Position numbers and translations under genes: made by a program. Below, in pieces: positions 1-9,365 of a DNA stretch of 64,000 bases (its first letter is position 1; each line of letters begins with the position of its first letter). The notes beneath the pieces were generated by a model, which did not search any database, was not told the origin of the DNA, and was given only the letters and a program-made list of their open reading frames with translations. The DNA is from an uncultured Bacteroidales bacterium (GTDB lineage Bacteria; Bacteroidota; Bacteroidia; Bacteroidales; UBA932), in contig CALURT010000002.1 in the NCBI GenBank assembly GCA_944323245.1, positions 87,269 to 151,268 on the forward strand, written 5' to 3'.

Positions 1-2159
1 ACATCCATTTTCACCTCCCGATAATATTCCCGACCGGTGAGCGGATTCGTCCTCACGAAGCGCACTGCATAAGGTCCTGATCCGTCTATGCCGAATTCCA
101 AAGTCAGGGTCCGCTCTGTGCCGGCGTTTATATTATGTACCCTCAGTTCCGTACTCGGCGCATCCGTGCCGTTCTCCCATACCCTGTCCCACTGCAGATG
201 CCTCAGCCTTATTTCGCTTTCCGGAAGGTCCTCCGCATCGGCGAAAGAGGTAAAGGATTTGTTGTACTTGCCGTTATATGTCAGGAATACCCTGTTTTCC
301 ACGATACCGAGGTCGGACGGCACTTCTCCGAATACGGGATGCACCGACAGGACGGCTGCATCGGGATCTTTATATCCGACGGTCCCTGAATACGATGCAG
401 AGACATTGACGGTCTTGCCCTGACCGGAAGTTCCCGCAGACAGGGCTGCAATCATGCCTTCACCCGTATCCGGATCGTATTCCCAGACATCCGCCACCGA
501 ATTGTCCGCTATCGAGACTTCAACATCGCCATAGCAGCGTTCATACAGGACGGCATTGAAATCCTCTTTGGTCAGAGTGCCTCCGGCTCCGTCACTCATG
601 ACGGCGGAAAATGCGGTATATTCGTCTTCTTTCAGGGAAGTCCTGTCAAGCAGGACCTCGATTTCCGGTATATCCGCCTGTCCGCTGCGTGCCACCTTCT
701 TGCCTGAAACCGACTCTATCTCCATATCGAAAGCACAGCGTTTAATCAAGGTGAGACGGATTGATTTCTTTCCCGTCCCGAAGTATCCGACAGGGTCATA
801 ATCTATCCTTACGTATTCATTCTCAGCACTTCTTATGTCATCTCCCCCTCTCAAATCCATATATAGTTCTTCAGGACCCCCACCTGTATTGACGGTAATG
901 GTCAGATCTCCTCCGAAGGTGGCATTGAACGGGATATCCACCGTCTGGGCGACGAAAAGATTCTTCAGTTCACCGAGTGAGACATAATCATCCGTAGGAT
1001 CCCTGACCGTCACCTCGCACACGGCTTCGGCATCCAATACCGGGGAATATACCGTGACCGTTGTTGTCCCTCTCCTCAGACCGTAGACACCTCCGAGCAG
1101 ATCCACAGCGGCTACGGACGGATCAGCCACAGTGTATTCAAGGACATCATAATTCATGACCTTGCAGTACAGCAATTCATATTTTCCGACAAAGAGGTCC
1201 AACCTGTCCGTTTCCAAGTCCAATTCCGCATTTTTCACGTCTACACGATACGATACTTCGAAAATCCCGGCTTCCGTGACGGAAAATGTCACGTCATACC
1301 TCTTGTTCCTCTCTATCTTATAGTCCAGCAGTATCCTGTATTCTATATCAGCCGTTTTCAGCCCTGCAGTATTGACAATTTTCCCGGTTATTTCCATGTA
1401 AGGGATATTTTCAGGAAAATCCGTCCATGGGGACGGCGGTTCGGAAGAGTCTGGTGGAAGTACGTTGGCACTTGACATGTCTTCCGGCACAAGAAAGGCG
1501 ACGGCCTCGCCGTCATGCAGTTTCAGACACTCCCCTACAGCATCGCTGTCACCGTCCGCCCTCCTGACCGGAGCCGTATTGGGGCTGAAAGGGGTTATTG
1601 TCATAGGGACCGACCTGAACTGCACCGACTGCAGCTCTATGGCGAGGTCCTTTGGACATTCGAATCTCAGCGAAATTTCCGCCGCAAGGCTTTTCAGGGA
1701 TACGGCATACTCTGTCTTCTCCGCCGTATCTATTTCAAATTCGGCCGACATCGGAAGCATACCGTCCCTTACCAACCCTGTGATATCCCCGATTTCATAA
1801 ACATGGCTTCTCATTTCTTCCATTGTCAGCGGCACATCTTCATTTCCGGCATTAGCCATGACGAAGGCCGTGTATCTGCAGCCATGATACAGTTCCGCGG
1901 AGAATGTCCCCGTCCCTGCCGTTTCATAATATTCTTCATGAAACAGCAGTCCGCCTTCATCATATACAGCTATCTTCAGGTCGGATATTCCGGCTTTTTC
2001 CGCAAGCATTCCCTCCACTACGCCTTTGGAAACCGGGCTACCGATAATGAAGTCCACTTTCACGGTTTCATTCATTCCGGACACTTCCGTCAGTTCCCGC
2101 AGGGTGCATGATGCCATGACAGCAATGATTGCCGTCATGACGATTAGCGACTTTCCCAT
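1..2159 (-). CDS. Large surface lipoprotein, DUF4906-like, C-terminus cut off by window edge
   Basis: An open frame runs leftwards from an ATG at 2159 to base 1 without a stop, giving 719 residues; the C-terminus lies outside the window. The N-terminus is a lipoprotein signal (hydrophobic stretch, then MASC with the lipidation Cys near residue 18), so the protein should be anchored to a membrane and exposed outside the cytoplasm. Around residues 370-400 a stretch of the form DPSVAAVDLLGGVYGLRRG followed by TTTVTV resembles a bacterial Ig-like (Big_2) fold. The rest is beta-rich with many short strands. Large Bacteroidales proteins of this build are often classed as DUF4906 and lie next to fimbrillin or DUF4493 lipoproteins; this assignment is tentative. 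The upstream lipoprotein gene ends 9 bases before this start, so the two are probably one operon. No catalytic motif was seen. Confidence 0.72.
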   Translation of the reverse strand, partial: MGKSLIVMTAIIAVMASCTLRELTEVSGMNETVKVDFIIGSPVSKGVVEGMLAEKAGISDLKIAVYDEGGLLFHEEYYETAGTGTFSAELYHGCRYTAFVMANAGNEDVPLTMEEMRSHVYEIGDITGLVRDGMLPMSAEFEIDTAEKTEYAVSLKSLAAEISLRFECPKDLAIELQSVQFRSVPMTITPFSPNTAPVRRADGDSDAVGECLKLHDGEAVAFLVPEDMSSANVLPPDSSEPPSPWTDFPENIPYMEITGKIVNTAGLKTADIEYRILLDYKIERNKRYDVTFSVTEAGIFEVSYRVDVKNAELDLETDRLDLFVGKYELLYCKVMNYDVLEYTVADPSVAAVDLLGGVYGLRRGTTTVTVYSPVLDAEAVCEVTVRDPTDDYVSLGELKNLFVAQTVDIPFNATFGGDLTITVNTGGGPEELYMDLRGGDDIRSAENEYVRIDYDPVGYFGTGKKSIRLTLIKRCAFDMEIESVSGKKVARSGQADIPEIEVLLDRTSLKEDEYTAFSAVMSDGAGGTLTKEDFNAVLYERCYGDVEVSIADNSVADVWEYDPDTGEGMIAALSAGTSGQGKTVNVSASYSGTVGYKDPDAAVLSVHPVFGEVPSDLGIVENRVFLTYNGKYNKSFTSFADAEDLPESEIRLRHLQWDRVWENGTDAPSTELRVHNINAGTERTLTLEFGIDGSGPYAVRFVRTNPLTGREYYREVKMD

Positions 2160-2168
2160 AGGCCGAAT

Positions 2169-3254
2169 TTATTTCAATACGTAATCGGAAACGTTTTTAA
2201 GCCCCACAAGTCCGAAATACGACTCGACTATATCTCCGTTCAGACACACTTCCCGGCCGAGCATTTCCGGATGTTCGGCGAGATTGAGCATGTCCCTCAC
2301 GTCGCCTGATGGCAATTGTACTGCGATACAGCTCTCCCTTGACGATACCGATTTGCGTGCGGCAATGATCAGATTGGTGGCTGATTCGAACGGCGGATTG
2401 AAAGAAGCCGACGACGATGTAAGGTCTCCGCCTACGATGAATCCGTTCACCCAGACGTCCTTCATCCCTATGCTTGCCTTTGCCTGACTTACGGTCAGGG
2501 CATTGTCATGGGCGGCACCCTTGTTGTCCTCCCCTCCGATGACGAAAGACTCGTCAAGCCATATTCTCGTGGTGTCAAGACTGATTGAAATCCCTTTCTC
2601 AGCCCTGTCGCTATGTGAGACGGCTACCCTGAGAGTCATCACCTCCTGAGCTGCCAACACCCTCGTCAGCAATACATTCTCCTTTCCCTCGTTCATCATG
2701 ACGAGAGACACGCTTCCGGGCTTGAAATATGCGATTCTTTTCTCCGTGTAGGCATACATCAGCCGTCCCGCATCCGATTGCAGGAACAGCACGCCTCCCG
2801 GATATTCCGTCAGGAAATCGGGAGAAACATCGAGTCTTACGCCGGAATTGATTTGCCGGCATTGGAGATGCACGGAGGCATCTCCTCCGGCAGGCACGAC
2901 AGTGCACTGCTCGTCTCCGAACTGAGGTTCGGAGAATGCCGGCACCTCGAAATCGGACGACCTCACGTAAACGTGATAACTGCCGGCGTCCAAAGAAAAC
3001 TCTTCTTCCGCATCGCAGTAAAGTCCGTCGAAAACGATGTCACCGTTCTCTTTCCTGATCGTAAGCAGAAAATCGTTGGTGTCAGGAAGTTCCATGGATA
3101 CCTTGGACACTTCCGACGGATTGGCATAGAATTTCAGCCTCAACCGGCCTTTCCCGGCTTCGGGATCATCACCGGGGCCTTTTTCGCAGGCTGAAAACAA
3201 AAATGAAAACATGAAAACCGCAGTCAAAGCGGCAAAAAATCCGAAACTCCTCAT
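2169..3254 (-). CDS. Lipoprotein with DUF4493-like N-terminus and DUF6359-like C-terminal domain
   Basis: 361 residues. Residues 1-23 form a lipoprotein signal peptide ending FLFSAC, with the Cys as lipidation site. The N-terminal half (about 25-190) alternates short strands and has the look of DUF4493, a Bacteroidales family of secreted lipoproteins. The C-terminal ~110 residues match the pattern of DUF6359: an ALTVSQAKA start, VWVNGFIVGG, TNLIIAARK, then IAVQLPSGDVRDMLNL and a closing YFGLVGLKNVSDY. The function of neither domain is known. The gene is read first in a two-gene cluster with the large lipoprotein downstream (9-base gap), which suggests a joint role at the cell surface. Families were recognised by pattern only. 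Confidence 0.75.
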   Translation of the reverse strand: MRSFGFFAALTAVFMFSFLFSACEKGPGDDPEAGKGRLRLKFYANPSEVSKVSMELPDTNDFLLTIRKENGDIVFDGLYCDAEEEFSLDAGSYHVYVRSSDFEVPAFSEPQFGDEQCTVVPAGGDASVHLQCRQINSGVRLDVSPDFLTEYPGGVLFLQSDAGRLMYAYTEKRIAYFKPGSVSLVMMNEGKENVLLTRVLAAQEVMTLRVAVSHSDRAEKGISISLDTTRIWLDESFVIGGEDNKGAAHDNALTVSQAKASIGMKDVWVNGFIVGGDLTSSSASFNPPFESATNLIIAARKSVSSRESCIAVQLPSGDVRDMLNLAEHPEMLGREVCLNGDIVESYFGLVGLKNVSDYVLK

Positions 3255-3349
3255 ATCTTACTCCTTTTTTATTGAACATTCATCCGACAATCCGTAGGCT
3301 TACGGATAACGGACATGGACAAAAATAGGAATAATGCAAGCAACGGAAT

Positions 3350-3391
3350 GTCGAAAAAAGAAAAAGCTGAAAATGTTTTTCTTTTTTCGAC
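3350..3391 (-). terminator. Perfect 16-bp A/T-rich hairpin downstream of the helicase gene
   Basis: The arms at 3350-3365 and 3376-3391 pair perfectly over 16 bp around a 10-base loop. On the minus strand the 3' arm is rich in T, so it can serve as the transcription terminator of the helicase gene, whose stop is about 40 bases upstream. It lies in a 177-bp gap that otherwise holds a dispersed repeat (3406-3443) and a small 7-bp hairpin at 3290-3307. Confidence 0.55.
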
Positions 3392-3405
3392 GGTTTTGCT
3401 ACCGC

Positions 3406-3443
3406 CAGATCCTTCCGCTCGCTTCGCTCGGTCAGGATGACAG
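3406..3443. repeat. Dispersed short repeat, copy 1 (CAGATCCTTC...TCAGGATGACAG)
   Basis: Related copies occur at 14308-14333 (other orientation) and 49767-49810. All share a CAGATCCTTC-like left part and a TCAGGATGAC-like right part around a variable GC-rich centre. It is the kind of short palindromic intergenic repeat seen across Bacteroidales genomes. This copy overlaps the last 12 bases of the helicase gene and contributes its stop codon. Confidence 0.6.
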
Positions 3444-5870
3444 GATGCGGATTTTGGCGTATTTGAGCAGAAGAATCTTCTCTCCGTGGTCATCGAAGAG
3501 AATCCTTGCCTTGAGATCGGTGCTGCTTCCGGTAATTTCCTTTATCACGCCCTTTCCGAAACGGTTGTGCTCGACCCGCTGGCCGGCCTTCATGTCCAAT
3601 ACGGATGACGGGATGAAATCCGGATCCGGAGCCACAGGACGTGAAGAAGCATCCCGAAAACTCCTCTCCACCCTGCGCACACCCGAAGCGGAAACCGGAG
3701 CAAAGGCCGGAGAATGCGAAACCGACGGTCTCTGACGGTCGTAACCTGACCCGCGGCGTGACAGTTCCCGACCGGTACTGCCTATGCCGCTCCTGAAAAT
3801 CTCACCCCTGTCATAAGAGTCCGAAGAACTGTCTTCCAATGGGTTGTATATATACTGCCTGTCGATTTCCCGAATAAAACGGCTCGGGGAATTGGATTCT
3901 GTCTTCCCGTTCCTCATCCTCGTGGCGGCAAAAGACAGGCACACAGCCTTTTCCGCCCTTGTCACGGCGACATAGAACAGCCTCCTTTCCTCCTCTATGT
4001 CGCTTTCGGAAGCCAGCATTCCTCCTGAAGGGAAAAGGTTTTCCTCCATTCCGGCCACATACACGTACGGAAATTCAAGACCTTTGGACGAATGCACTGT
4101 CATGAGGGCGACCTTGTTGTCCCCGTCCTCATCATCGCCCATATCGACAGCGCTCAGAAGGGAAATATCTTCAAGGAATTCGCCCAATGTCACCACAGGA
4201 AGATCGGATACCGAAATTACCGTCCCGTCAGGCATGTCCACAGCCATTTCCTCCGCATAACTGTTCTGCCTGTCCTCGACAAAGGTCTTCACGCTGTTCA
4301 GCAGTTCCTCCACGTTCCCTGCCTTGGACTGGCCTTCAATGCTGTTGTCCTCCTTGTACATCCCGAAAATCCCGCTTTCCACGGCTATCTTCGCCGACAG
4401 TTCCCCGGCATCGGTGACTGGCAGCTGACGTGAAAATCCGAGAATCATGTCGCAGAATGCCCTGATTTTCGATATTGCCGCCGGTTTCAGTCCGAAACTC
4501 TCCAAATCATCGGAACAAGCCGCCCTGAAAAGTGTCGTTCCCTTGATCTGCGCCGCATTGGCCAGAACGGACAGCGACGTATCGCCTATTCCCCTTGCGG
4601 GCTTGTTGACTATCCTTTTGAAAGACTCGTCGTCGTCGACATTGGCCGTCAATTTGAAATAGGCCATCACATCCTTGACCTCGGCCCTGTCGAAAAACGA
4701 ATTGCCCGAGTATATAATATAAGGTATGTTCCGCCTTCTCAAAGCCTCCTCTATGGCGCGTGACTGGGAATTTGTCCTGTACAGGATGGCGAAGTCCCTG
4801 TATTCCGCCGACTCCGACCTTAACCGTGAAATTATGGAGGAAGTTATGAGCAAAGCCTCCTCTTCGGCCGTATAGGCCTTTATCAATTTTATTTTCTCCC
4901 CCTCGTCACCTCTTGAATAGCATGTTTTGGGAATCCTCGACTGATTCTTGGCTATCAGCGAATTGGCTGCATTCACGATGGTCTGAGTGGAGCGGTAGTT
5001 CTGTTCGAGACGGAAAATCCTGTTGTCCGGATAGTCCTTCCTGAAATTCAGGATATTTTCGATCTTGGCTCCGCGGAATGCATAAATCGACTGGGAATCA
5101 TCGCCTACGACGCAGATGTTGTGATGTCTCGCACTCAATTTCTTCAGAATGACATACTGCGAATAATTGGTATCCTGATACTCGTCCACCATGATGAAGT
5201 CGAACTTGGCCGAAATGGCGTCGGCGGCTTCCGGATGGTCTCTCAGCAAAATGTTCATATTGAGCAGGATATCATCGAAATCCATCACCCCGGACTGTCG
5301 GCACTTCCTGTCATACAGGCGGTATATGTCGCAGATCCTCGGCTTCTTGCGTGCCGTATCGTTCTGGACGGCCTGTGTGTTCATAGCGTACATTTCCGCT
5401 GTCACGAGATTATTCTTGGCCATGGAAATCCTCGAAAGCACCTCCTTGGGCTTGTACACCTTCTCGTCCAACTGCAATTCCTTGATACACGCCTTGATTG
5501 CGCTTACCGAATCGCTCGTGTCGTAAATCGTGAAGTCCCTTTTATATGAAATAAGGTCGGCATACTCCCTCAAAAAGCGTATGAAGACGGAATGGAAGGT
5601 CCCCATCCACAGCTTCCGGGCCTTTTTCTCCCCCACGAGAAGCGCAATCCTCGTCTTCATTTCATTAGCCGCCTTTTTGGTAAAGGTAAGGGCAAGTATC
5701 CTCTCCGGAAGATACCCTTTTTCAAGAATATATGCAATCCTGCCGGTCAGAACCTTGGTCTTCCCCGCACCCGCTCCGGCCACTATGAGTACCGGACCTT
5801 CCACACAACCGACCGCCGATTTCTGAGCGTCGTTGAGTCCATTGAAAATACAAGATAGATTGTCTGTCAT
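3432..5870 (-). CDS. ATP-dependent DNA helicase, UvrD/PcrA family
   Basis: 812 residues, normal for a PcrA/UvrD superfamily 1A helicase that unwinds DNA 3' to 5' in repair and replication restart. Visible motifs: LNDAQKSAV (Q motif, about 12-20), AGAGAGKTKVLTGRI (Walker A, about 31-45), LTFTKKAANEMKTR (Ia), DEYQDTNYSQ (Walker B), VGDDSQSIYAFRGA (III), LEQNYRST (IV), VALMTVHSSKGLEF (V) and VAVTRAEKAV (VI). The C-terminus carries the PcrA-type tail AGQRVEHNRFGKGVIKEI, known in this family to contact RNA polymerase. The ATG at 5870 is the first Met before the Q motif. It is transcribed divergently from nqrA across a 73-bp gap. The stop codon lies inside a dispersed repeat, so the last residues may be repeat-derived. 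The exact orthologue (PcrA or UvrD) cannot be decided from sequence alone. Confidence 0.95.
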   Translation of the reverse strand: MTDNLSCIFNGLNDAQKSAVGCVEGPVLIVAGAGAGKTKVLTGRIAYILEKGYLPERILALTFTKKAANEMKTRIALLVGEKKARKLWMGTFHSVFIRFLREYADLISYKRDFTIYDTSDSVSAIKACIKELQLDEKVYKPKEVLSRISMAKNNLVTAEMYAMNTQAVQNDTARKKPRICDIYRLYDRKCRQSGVMDFDDILLNMNILLRDHPEAADAISAKFDFIMVDEYQDTNYSQYVILKKLSARHHNICVVGDDSQSIYAFRGAKIENILNFRKDYPDNRIFRLEQNYRSTQTIVNAANSLIAKNQSRIPKTCYSRGDEGEKIKLIKAYTAEEEALLITSSIISRLRSESAEYRDFAILYRTNSQSRAIEEALRRRNIPYIIYSGNSFFDRAEVKDVMAYFKLTANVDDDESFKRIVNKPARGIGDTSLSVLANAAQIKGTTLFRAACSDDLESFGLKPAAISKIRAFCDMILGFSRQLPVTDAGELSAKIAVESGIFGMYKEDNSIEGQSKAGNVEELLNSVKTFVEDRQNSYAEEMAVDMPDGTVISVSDLPVVTLGEFLEDISLLSAVDMGDDEDGDNKVALMTVHSSKGLEFPYVYVAGMEENLFPSGGMLASESDIEEERRLFYVAVTRAEKAVCLSFAATRMRNGKTESNSPSRFIREIDRQYIYNPLEDSSSDSYDRGEIFRSGIGSTGRELSRRGSGYDRQRPSVSHSPAFAPVSASGVRRVERSFRDASSRPVAPDPDFIPSSVLDMKAGQRVEHNRFGKGVIKEITGSSTDLKARILFDDHGEKILLLKYAKIRILSS

Positions 5871-5943
5871 AATTGCGCAAAATTATCAAAATTTGACTAT
5901 ATTCGCGGCGTTTTTTCGAAAATACGCATAAACAGTTTTAATA

Positions 5944-7299
5944 ATGTCAAACAACATCGAATTGAAGAAGGGCCTCGACATCCCAATTTCAGGAGCGGCG
6001 GCCCGAAAAACCAAGAAGGTGATCGTTCCGGACATCGTTGCTGTAAAACCCACTGATTTCAGGGGTTTGATCCCGAGACTTCTTGTAAGGGAAGGCGACA
6101 CTGTTCTTGCCGGTTCACCTGTATTGTCTGACAAGGTATCGCCTGAAATCCTGTTTACGTCTCCCGTCAGCGGAGTCGTCACCCAAGTGGTCAGGGGAGA
6201 AAAGAGAAAACTGCTCGCAGTCTGCATCAAAGCCGACAAGGAGCAGAAATCAGTGGATTTCGGGACGCTAAAGACCCAATCCACCGATGCGGATACCATC
6301 AAACAGGCATTGCTCAAAAGCGGATTGTGGCCGACTATCGTTTCAAGACCTTACGGAGTCATAGCCAATCCGAATGTTGCCCCTAAAGCAATTTTCATTT
6401 CGGCTTTTTCCACCGCCCCTCTCGCTGCCAATGCGGAGTATGCGCTTAAGGATGAAATGGCCGATATCCAGACCGGAATCAACGTACTCTCGAAGCTCAC
6501 CAAGGGCGGAGTTCACGTCTCTTTCAACAGTGAAAACTATTCCGGCACCCCACTTCACAAATTGGAAAACATAGTACCGCACATCTTCGGAGGCAGACAT
6601 CCTGCCGGAAACGTCGGTGTGCAGATTCATCATATCTCTCCAATAGTCAAGGGAGATACAGTCTGGACCGTAGCCCTGCACCATGTAGCTTCCATCGGCA
6701 AACTGTTCAACTCGGGCAAATACGATGTCAGCAGACTCGTGGCCGTGACAGGTCCGGAAGCGAACGACCCTTGCTACGTAAAGGGAATCAGCGGAATGTG
6801 CATGTCGGAAATAGCCGGGTTCTGCAAGGACGAGGAAAAGACGAGATTCATCAGCGGAGACGTGCTGACAGGCACGGCTGTCGGCAAGGACGGATACCTC
6901 GGATTCTTCGACAATCAGATCACCCTTATCAAGGAAGGAACGGAATGCGAAATGTTCGGATGGGCAAAACCGTTCAGGACCAAGCAGTTCAGTTCTTCGA
7001 GAACATATTTTTCATGGCTCACGCCGAAGAAAAAATACGACATGGACACGAACACCCACGGAGAACCGCGTGCTTTCGTAATGTCAGACGTATATTCCAA
7101 GGTACTTCCAATGGACATCTATCCGGTTTATCTCATCAAGGCCTGTCTTGCAAAAGACATCGACAAGATGGAAAAATTCGGGATATACGAGGTAATAGAG
7201 GAAGATCTGGCGCTCTGTGAATACGTATGTCCGTCCAAGATCGCCATTCAGGCCATCCTGTCCGACGGAATTGACTTGATGTTGAAAGAAATGGCTTAA
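5944..7299 (+). CDS. nqrA: Na+-translocating NADH:quinone reductase subunit A
   Basis: 451 residues. First gene of a six-gene nqrABCDEF operon. NqrA is the cytoplasmic subunit of the sodium-pumping NADH:ubiquinone oxidoreductase and takes part in quinone binding at the membrane face. The N-terminal GLDIPISGAA and the lipoyl-like segment VREGDTVLAGSPVLSDK are typical, as are HTxxNPxGNVGVQIHHI-type residues around 225-240 (here GRHPAGNVGVQIHHISPI). There is no membrane span, as expected. The ATG at 5944 directly precedes the conserved MSNNIELKKGLD start. nqrB begins 5 bases after the stop. The intergenic region towards the divergent helicase gene is short and A/T-rich; no convincing TTTG/TAnnTTTG pair was found there. 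Confidence 0.97.
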   Translation: MSNNIELKKGLDIPISGAAARKTKKVIVPDIVAVKPTDFRGLIPRLLVREGDTVLAGSPVLSDKVSPEILFTSPVSGVVTQVVRGEKRKLLAVCIKADKEQKSVDFGTLKTQSTDADTIKQALLKSGLWPTIVSRPYGVIANPNVAPKAIFISAFSTAPLAANAEYALKDEMADIQTGINVLSKLTKGGVHVSFNSENYSGTPLHKLENIVPHIFGGRHPAGNVGVQIHHISPIVKGDTVWTVALHHVASIGKLFNSGKYDVSRLVAVTGPEANDPCYVKGISGMCMSEIAGFCKDEEKTRFISGDVLTGTAVGKDGYLGFFDNQITLIKEGTECEMFGWAKPFRTKQFSSSRTYFSWLTPKKKYDMDTNTHGEPRAFVMSDVYSKVLPMDIYPVYLIKACLAKDIDKMEKFGIYEVIEEDLALCEYVCPSKIAIQAILSDGIDLMLKEMA

Positions 7300-7304
7300 C
7301 GATT

Positions 7305-8516
7305 ATGAACGGATTGAATAAATTTATAGAAAAAATAAAACCGACTTTCAGCAAAGGCGGTAAATTGGGTTTCCTGCACTCGACATTCGAGGCATTCGAA
7401 TCTTTCCTTTTCGTTCCAGGTACAGTCACTTCCGGCAAAGGAACACATGTCAAGGATGCGGTAGACCTCAAGAGAATCATGATTATAGTCGTGCTTGCCC
7501 TCGTTCCGAGCCTCCTGTTCGGAATCTGGAATACCGGCTATCAGCACAATCTCGCATTCGGCCTCGACTGGGGCTTCTGGCAGATGGTATGGTACGGATT
7601 CGTGAAAATCATTCCGCTGTACCTTGTATCCTATATTGTAGGTCTCGGCATCGAGTTCGCATCGGCTCAGATCAAAGGACATCAGGTGAATGAGGGTTAC
7701 CTTGTTTCAGGTATGCTCATTCCTCTTATCGTCCCTATCGACGTTCCGTTGTGGATGCTCGCCCTCGGTGTGGCATTCGCCGTAATCATCGGCAAGGAAG
7801 TTTTCGGAGGCACAGGTATGAATATCTGGAATCCGGCCCTCCTCTGCAGGGCATTCCTCTTCTTCTCGTATCCGAGCAAGATGTCCGGCGACACCGTATG
7901 GACCGGAGGTCTGAGCAGATTCCTCACCGAAGGTACGGCATACGCAAGCGGCAGCGGAGTTGTGGACGGATTCTCAGGAGCCACGCCTCTCGTGCATGCA
8001 CAGGCTGGCATCAGCGGACTTAGCGACGCAGGCCTCAGTTTTATGGACCTTTTCATAGGCAACATCGGCGGTTCGGTAGGTGAAACATCCGTCATCGCCA
8101 TCCTCATAGGGGCAGTCATCCTTATCTGGACAGGTGTCGCAAGCTGGAAAATCATGCTCTCATCCGTAATCGGCGCACTTGCCGTAGGCGGACTGGCAAA
8201 TCTTTTAGCTACTGACGCCACTCCTTACCTCCAGCTTCCGGCATACTACCATCTCGTACTCGGAGGCTTCGCATTCGGCACCGTATTCATGGCTACCGAT
8301 CCGGTGACTTCCGCTCAGACGGAAACAGGCAAGTGGATTTACGGTTTCTTCGTAGGTGCATTCACCGTCATGGTACGCCTGTTCAACCCGGGCTACATGG
8401 AGGGCATGATGCTCGCAATCCTTCTTATGAACACATTTGCTCCTCTCATCGACCACTATGTGATCGAGGCTTCGCTCAGCAGAAGGGCAAAAAAGTTAAA
8501 ATCGCTTAATATATAA
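7305..8516 (+). CDS. nqrB: Na+-translocating NADH:quinone reductase subunit B
   Basis: 403 residues, an integral membrane subunit with about ten hydrophobic helices. It carries a covalently bound FMN on a threonine in the family; here the attachment motif is S-G-A-T at residues 224-227 (within DGFSGATPL), making Thr227 the predicted phosphoester site. NqrB also binds riboflavin and forms part of the sodium path. Other family signatures are GKEVFGGTGMNIWNPAL and the late FMATDPVTSAQT. It starts 5 bases after nqrA and is followed 5 bases later by nqrC, so translation is likely coupled along the operon. Confidence 0.97.
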   Translation: MNGLNKFIEKIKPTFSKGGKLGFLHSTFEAFESFLFVPGTVTSGKGTHVKDAVDLKRIMIIVVLALVPSLLFGIWNTGYQHNLAFGLDWGFWQMVWYGFVKIIPLYLVSYIVGLGIEFASAQIKGHQVNEGYLVSGMLIPLIVPIDVPLWMLALGVAFAVIIGKEVFGGTGMNIWNPALLCRAFLFFSYPSKMSGDTVWTGGLSRFLTEGTAYASGSGVVDGFSGATPLVHAQAGISGLSDAGLSFMDLFIGNIGGSVGETSVIAILIGAVILIWTGVASWKIMLSSVIGALAVGGLANLLATDATPYLQLPAYYHLVLGGFAFGTVFMATDPVTSAQTETGKWIYGFFVGAFTVMVRLFNPGYMEGMMLAILLMNTFAPLIDHYVIEASLSRRAKKLKSLNI

Positions 8517-8521
8517 TAGGT

Positions 8522-9361
8522 ATGAATACTAACGGCAATACATATACAGTTATCTACTCGACCATTCTTGTCGTATTAGTGGCAGCGATTCTGGCTTTTG
8601 CGGCCTTGAGTCTTCAGGACAAGCAGAACGAAAACGTCAAGTTGGAGACGGTAAGCAAACTCCTCGGAGCCGCATCGCAGGCCGACGGGAATTTCACGAT
8701 AGAAGAGGGCGCTGACGTGCTCGGCCTCTATGCAGACCATATTACCGACGCCTTCTATGTGGACGGAAACGGCAACAGGGTCGGAGAAATGAACATGGGC
8801 AAAGAGGACAAGAACGCCATCGAAGTCACCACGACTTCCGACCTCAAGAAACAGAACGACATCATGAAGAAAATAGAGGCCGGTGACGCATCCCTGAAAC
8901 CGTCACTCAGAATGCCGGTCTATGTTTTCGACATCAACGGAGCCAAAATAACGGTGATTCCTTGCTACGGAGCAGGCCTCTGGGGACCTATCTGGGGCTA
9001 TATCGCATTGAACGCTGACGGAAAGACCATCACAGGTGCGGTTTTCGACCATAAGGGAGAGACTCCGGGCCTTGGCTCCAAAATAGCCGATGCTCCTTTC
9101 TGCAACGAATTCAAGGGCAAGACATTGGATTTGAGTTCAGCCCAATCTTTCGCCGTAGCCAAACCGGGCTCGTTGGATAATCCCGAGCATGGTGTGGATG
9201 CCATAAGCGGCGCCACCATTACGTCAAGGGCTCTCGGACTGAGCATCGACATGTGGGCAAGGAACTACAGTGCATATCTCATCGCAGCGGCTGCTGAAAA
9301 CGAAAACGCACAGGCGGCTGCGGATGAATTGACAGAAACAAACGAAAACGTGGAGGAATAG
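8522..9361 (+). CDS. nqrC: Na+-translocating NADH:quinone reductase subunit C
   Basis: 279 residues. One N-terminal membrane anchor (about 8-30, rich in V/A/I/L) is followed by a periplasmic FMN-binding domain. The covalent flavin site is the motif S-G-A-T at residues 229-232 (HGVDAISGATITS), so Thr232 should carry FMN. The domain also shows YGAGLWGPIWGYIAL and HKGETPGLGSKI, which are typical of this family. It has a charged Ala/Glu/Asn-rich C-terminal tail (last ~20 residues), which is a little longer than needed for the domain. In the complex NqrC passes electrons on the outer face of the membrane. It is fourth-position spaced (5 bases after nqrB, 4 before nqrD). Confidence 0.96.
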   Translation: MNTNGNTYTVIYSTILVVLVAAILAFAALSLQDKQNENVKLETVSKLLGAASQADGNFTIEEGADVLGLYADHITDAFYVDGNGNRVGEMNMGKEDKNAIEVTTTSDLKKQNDIMKKIEAGDASLKPSLRMPVYVFDINGAKITVIPCYGAGLWGPIWGYIALNADGKTITGAVFDHKGETPGLGSKIADAPFCNEFKGKTLDLSSAQSFAVAKPGSLDNPEHGVDAISGATITSRALGLSIDMWARNYSAYLIAAAAENENAQAAADELTETNENVEE

Positions 9362-9365
9362 TTTT

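Noticed and set aside
3290..3307. 7-bp hairpin ATCCGTA/TACGGAT as a terminator or operator
   Set aside because: Short stem without a T-run on either side and not placed at a promoter box; could be chance.
3269..3493. 74-codon frame on the minus strand at the end of the helicase gene
   Set aside because: It is the translation of the dispersed repeat and the A/T hairpin, overlaps the helicase end and has no homology-like pattern.
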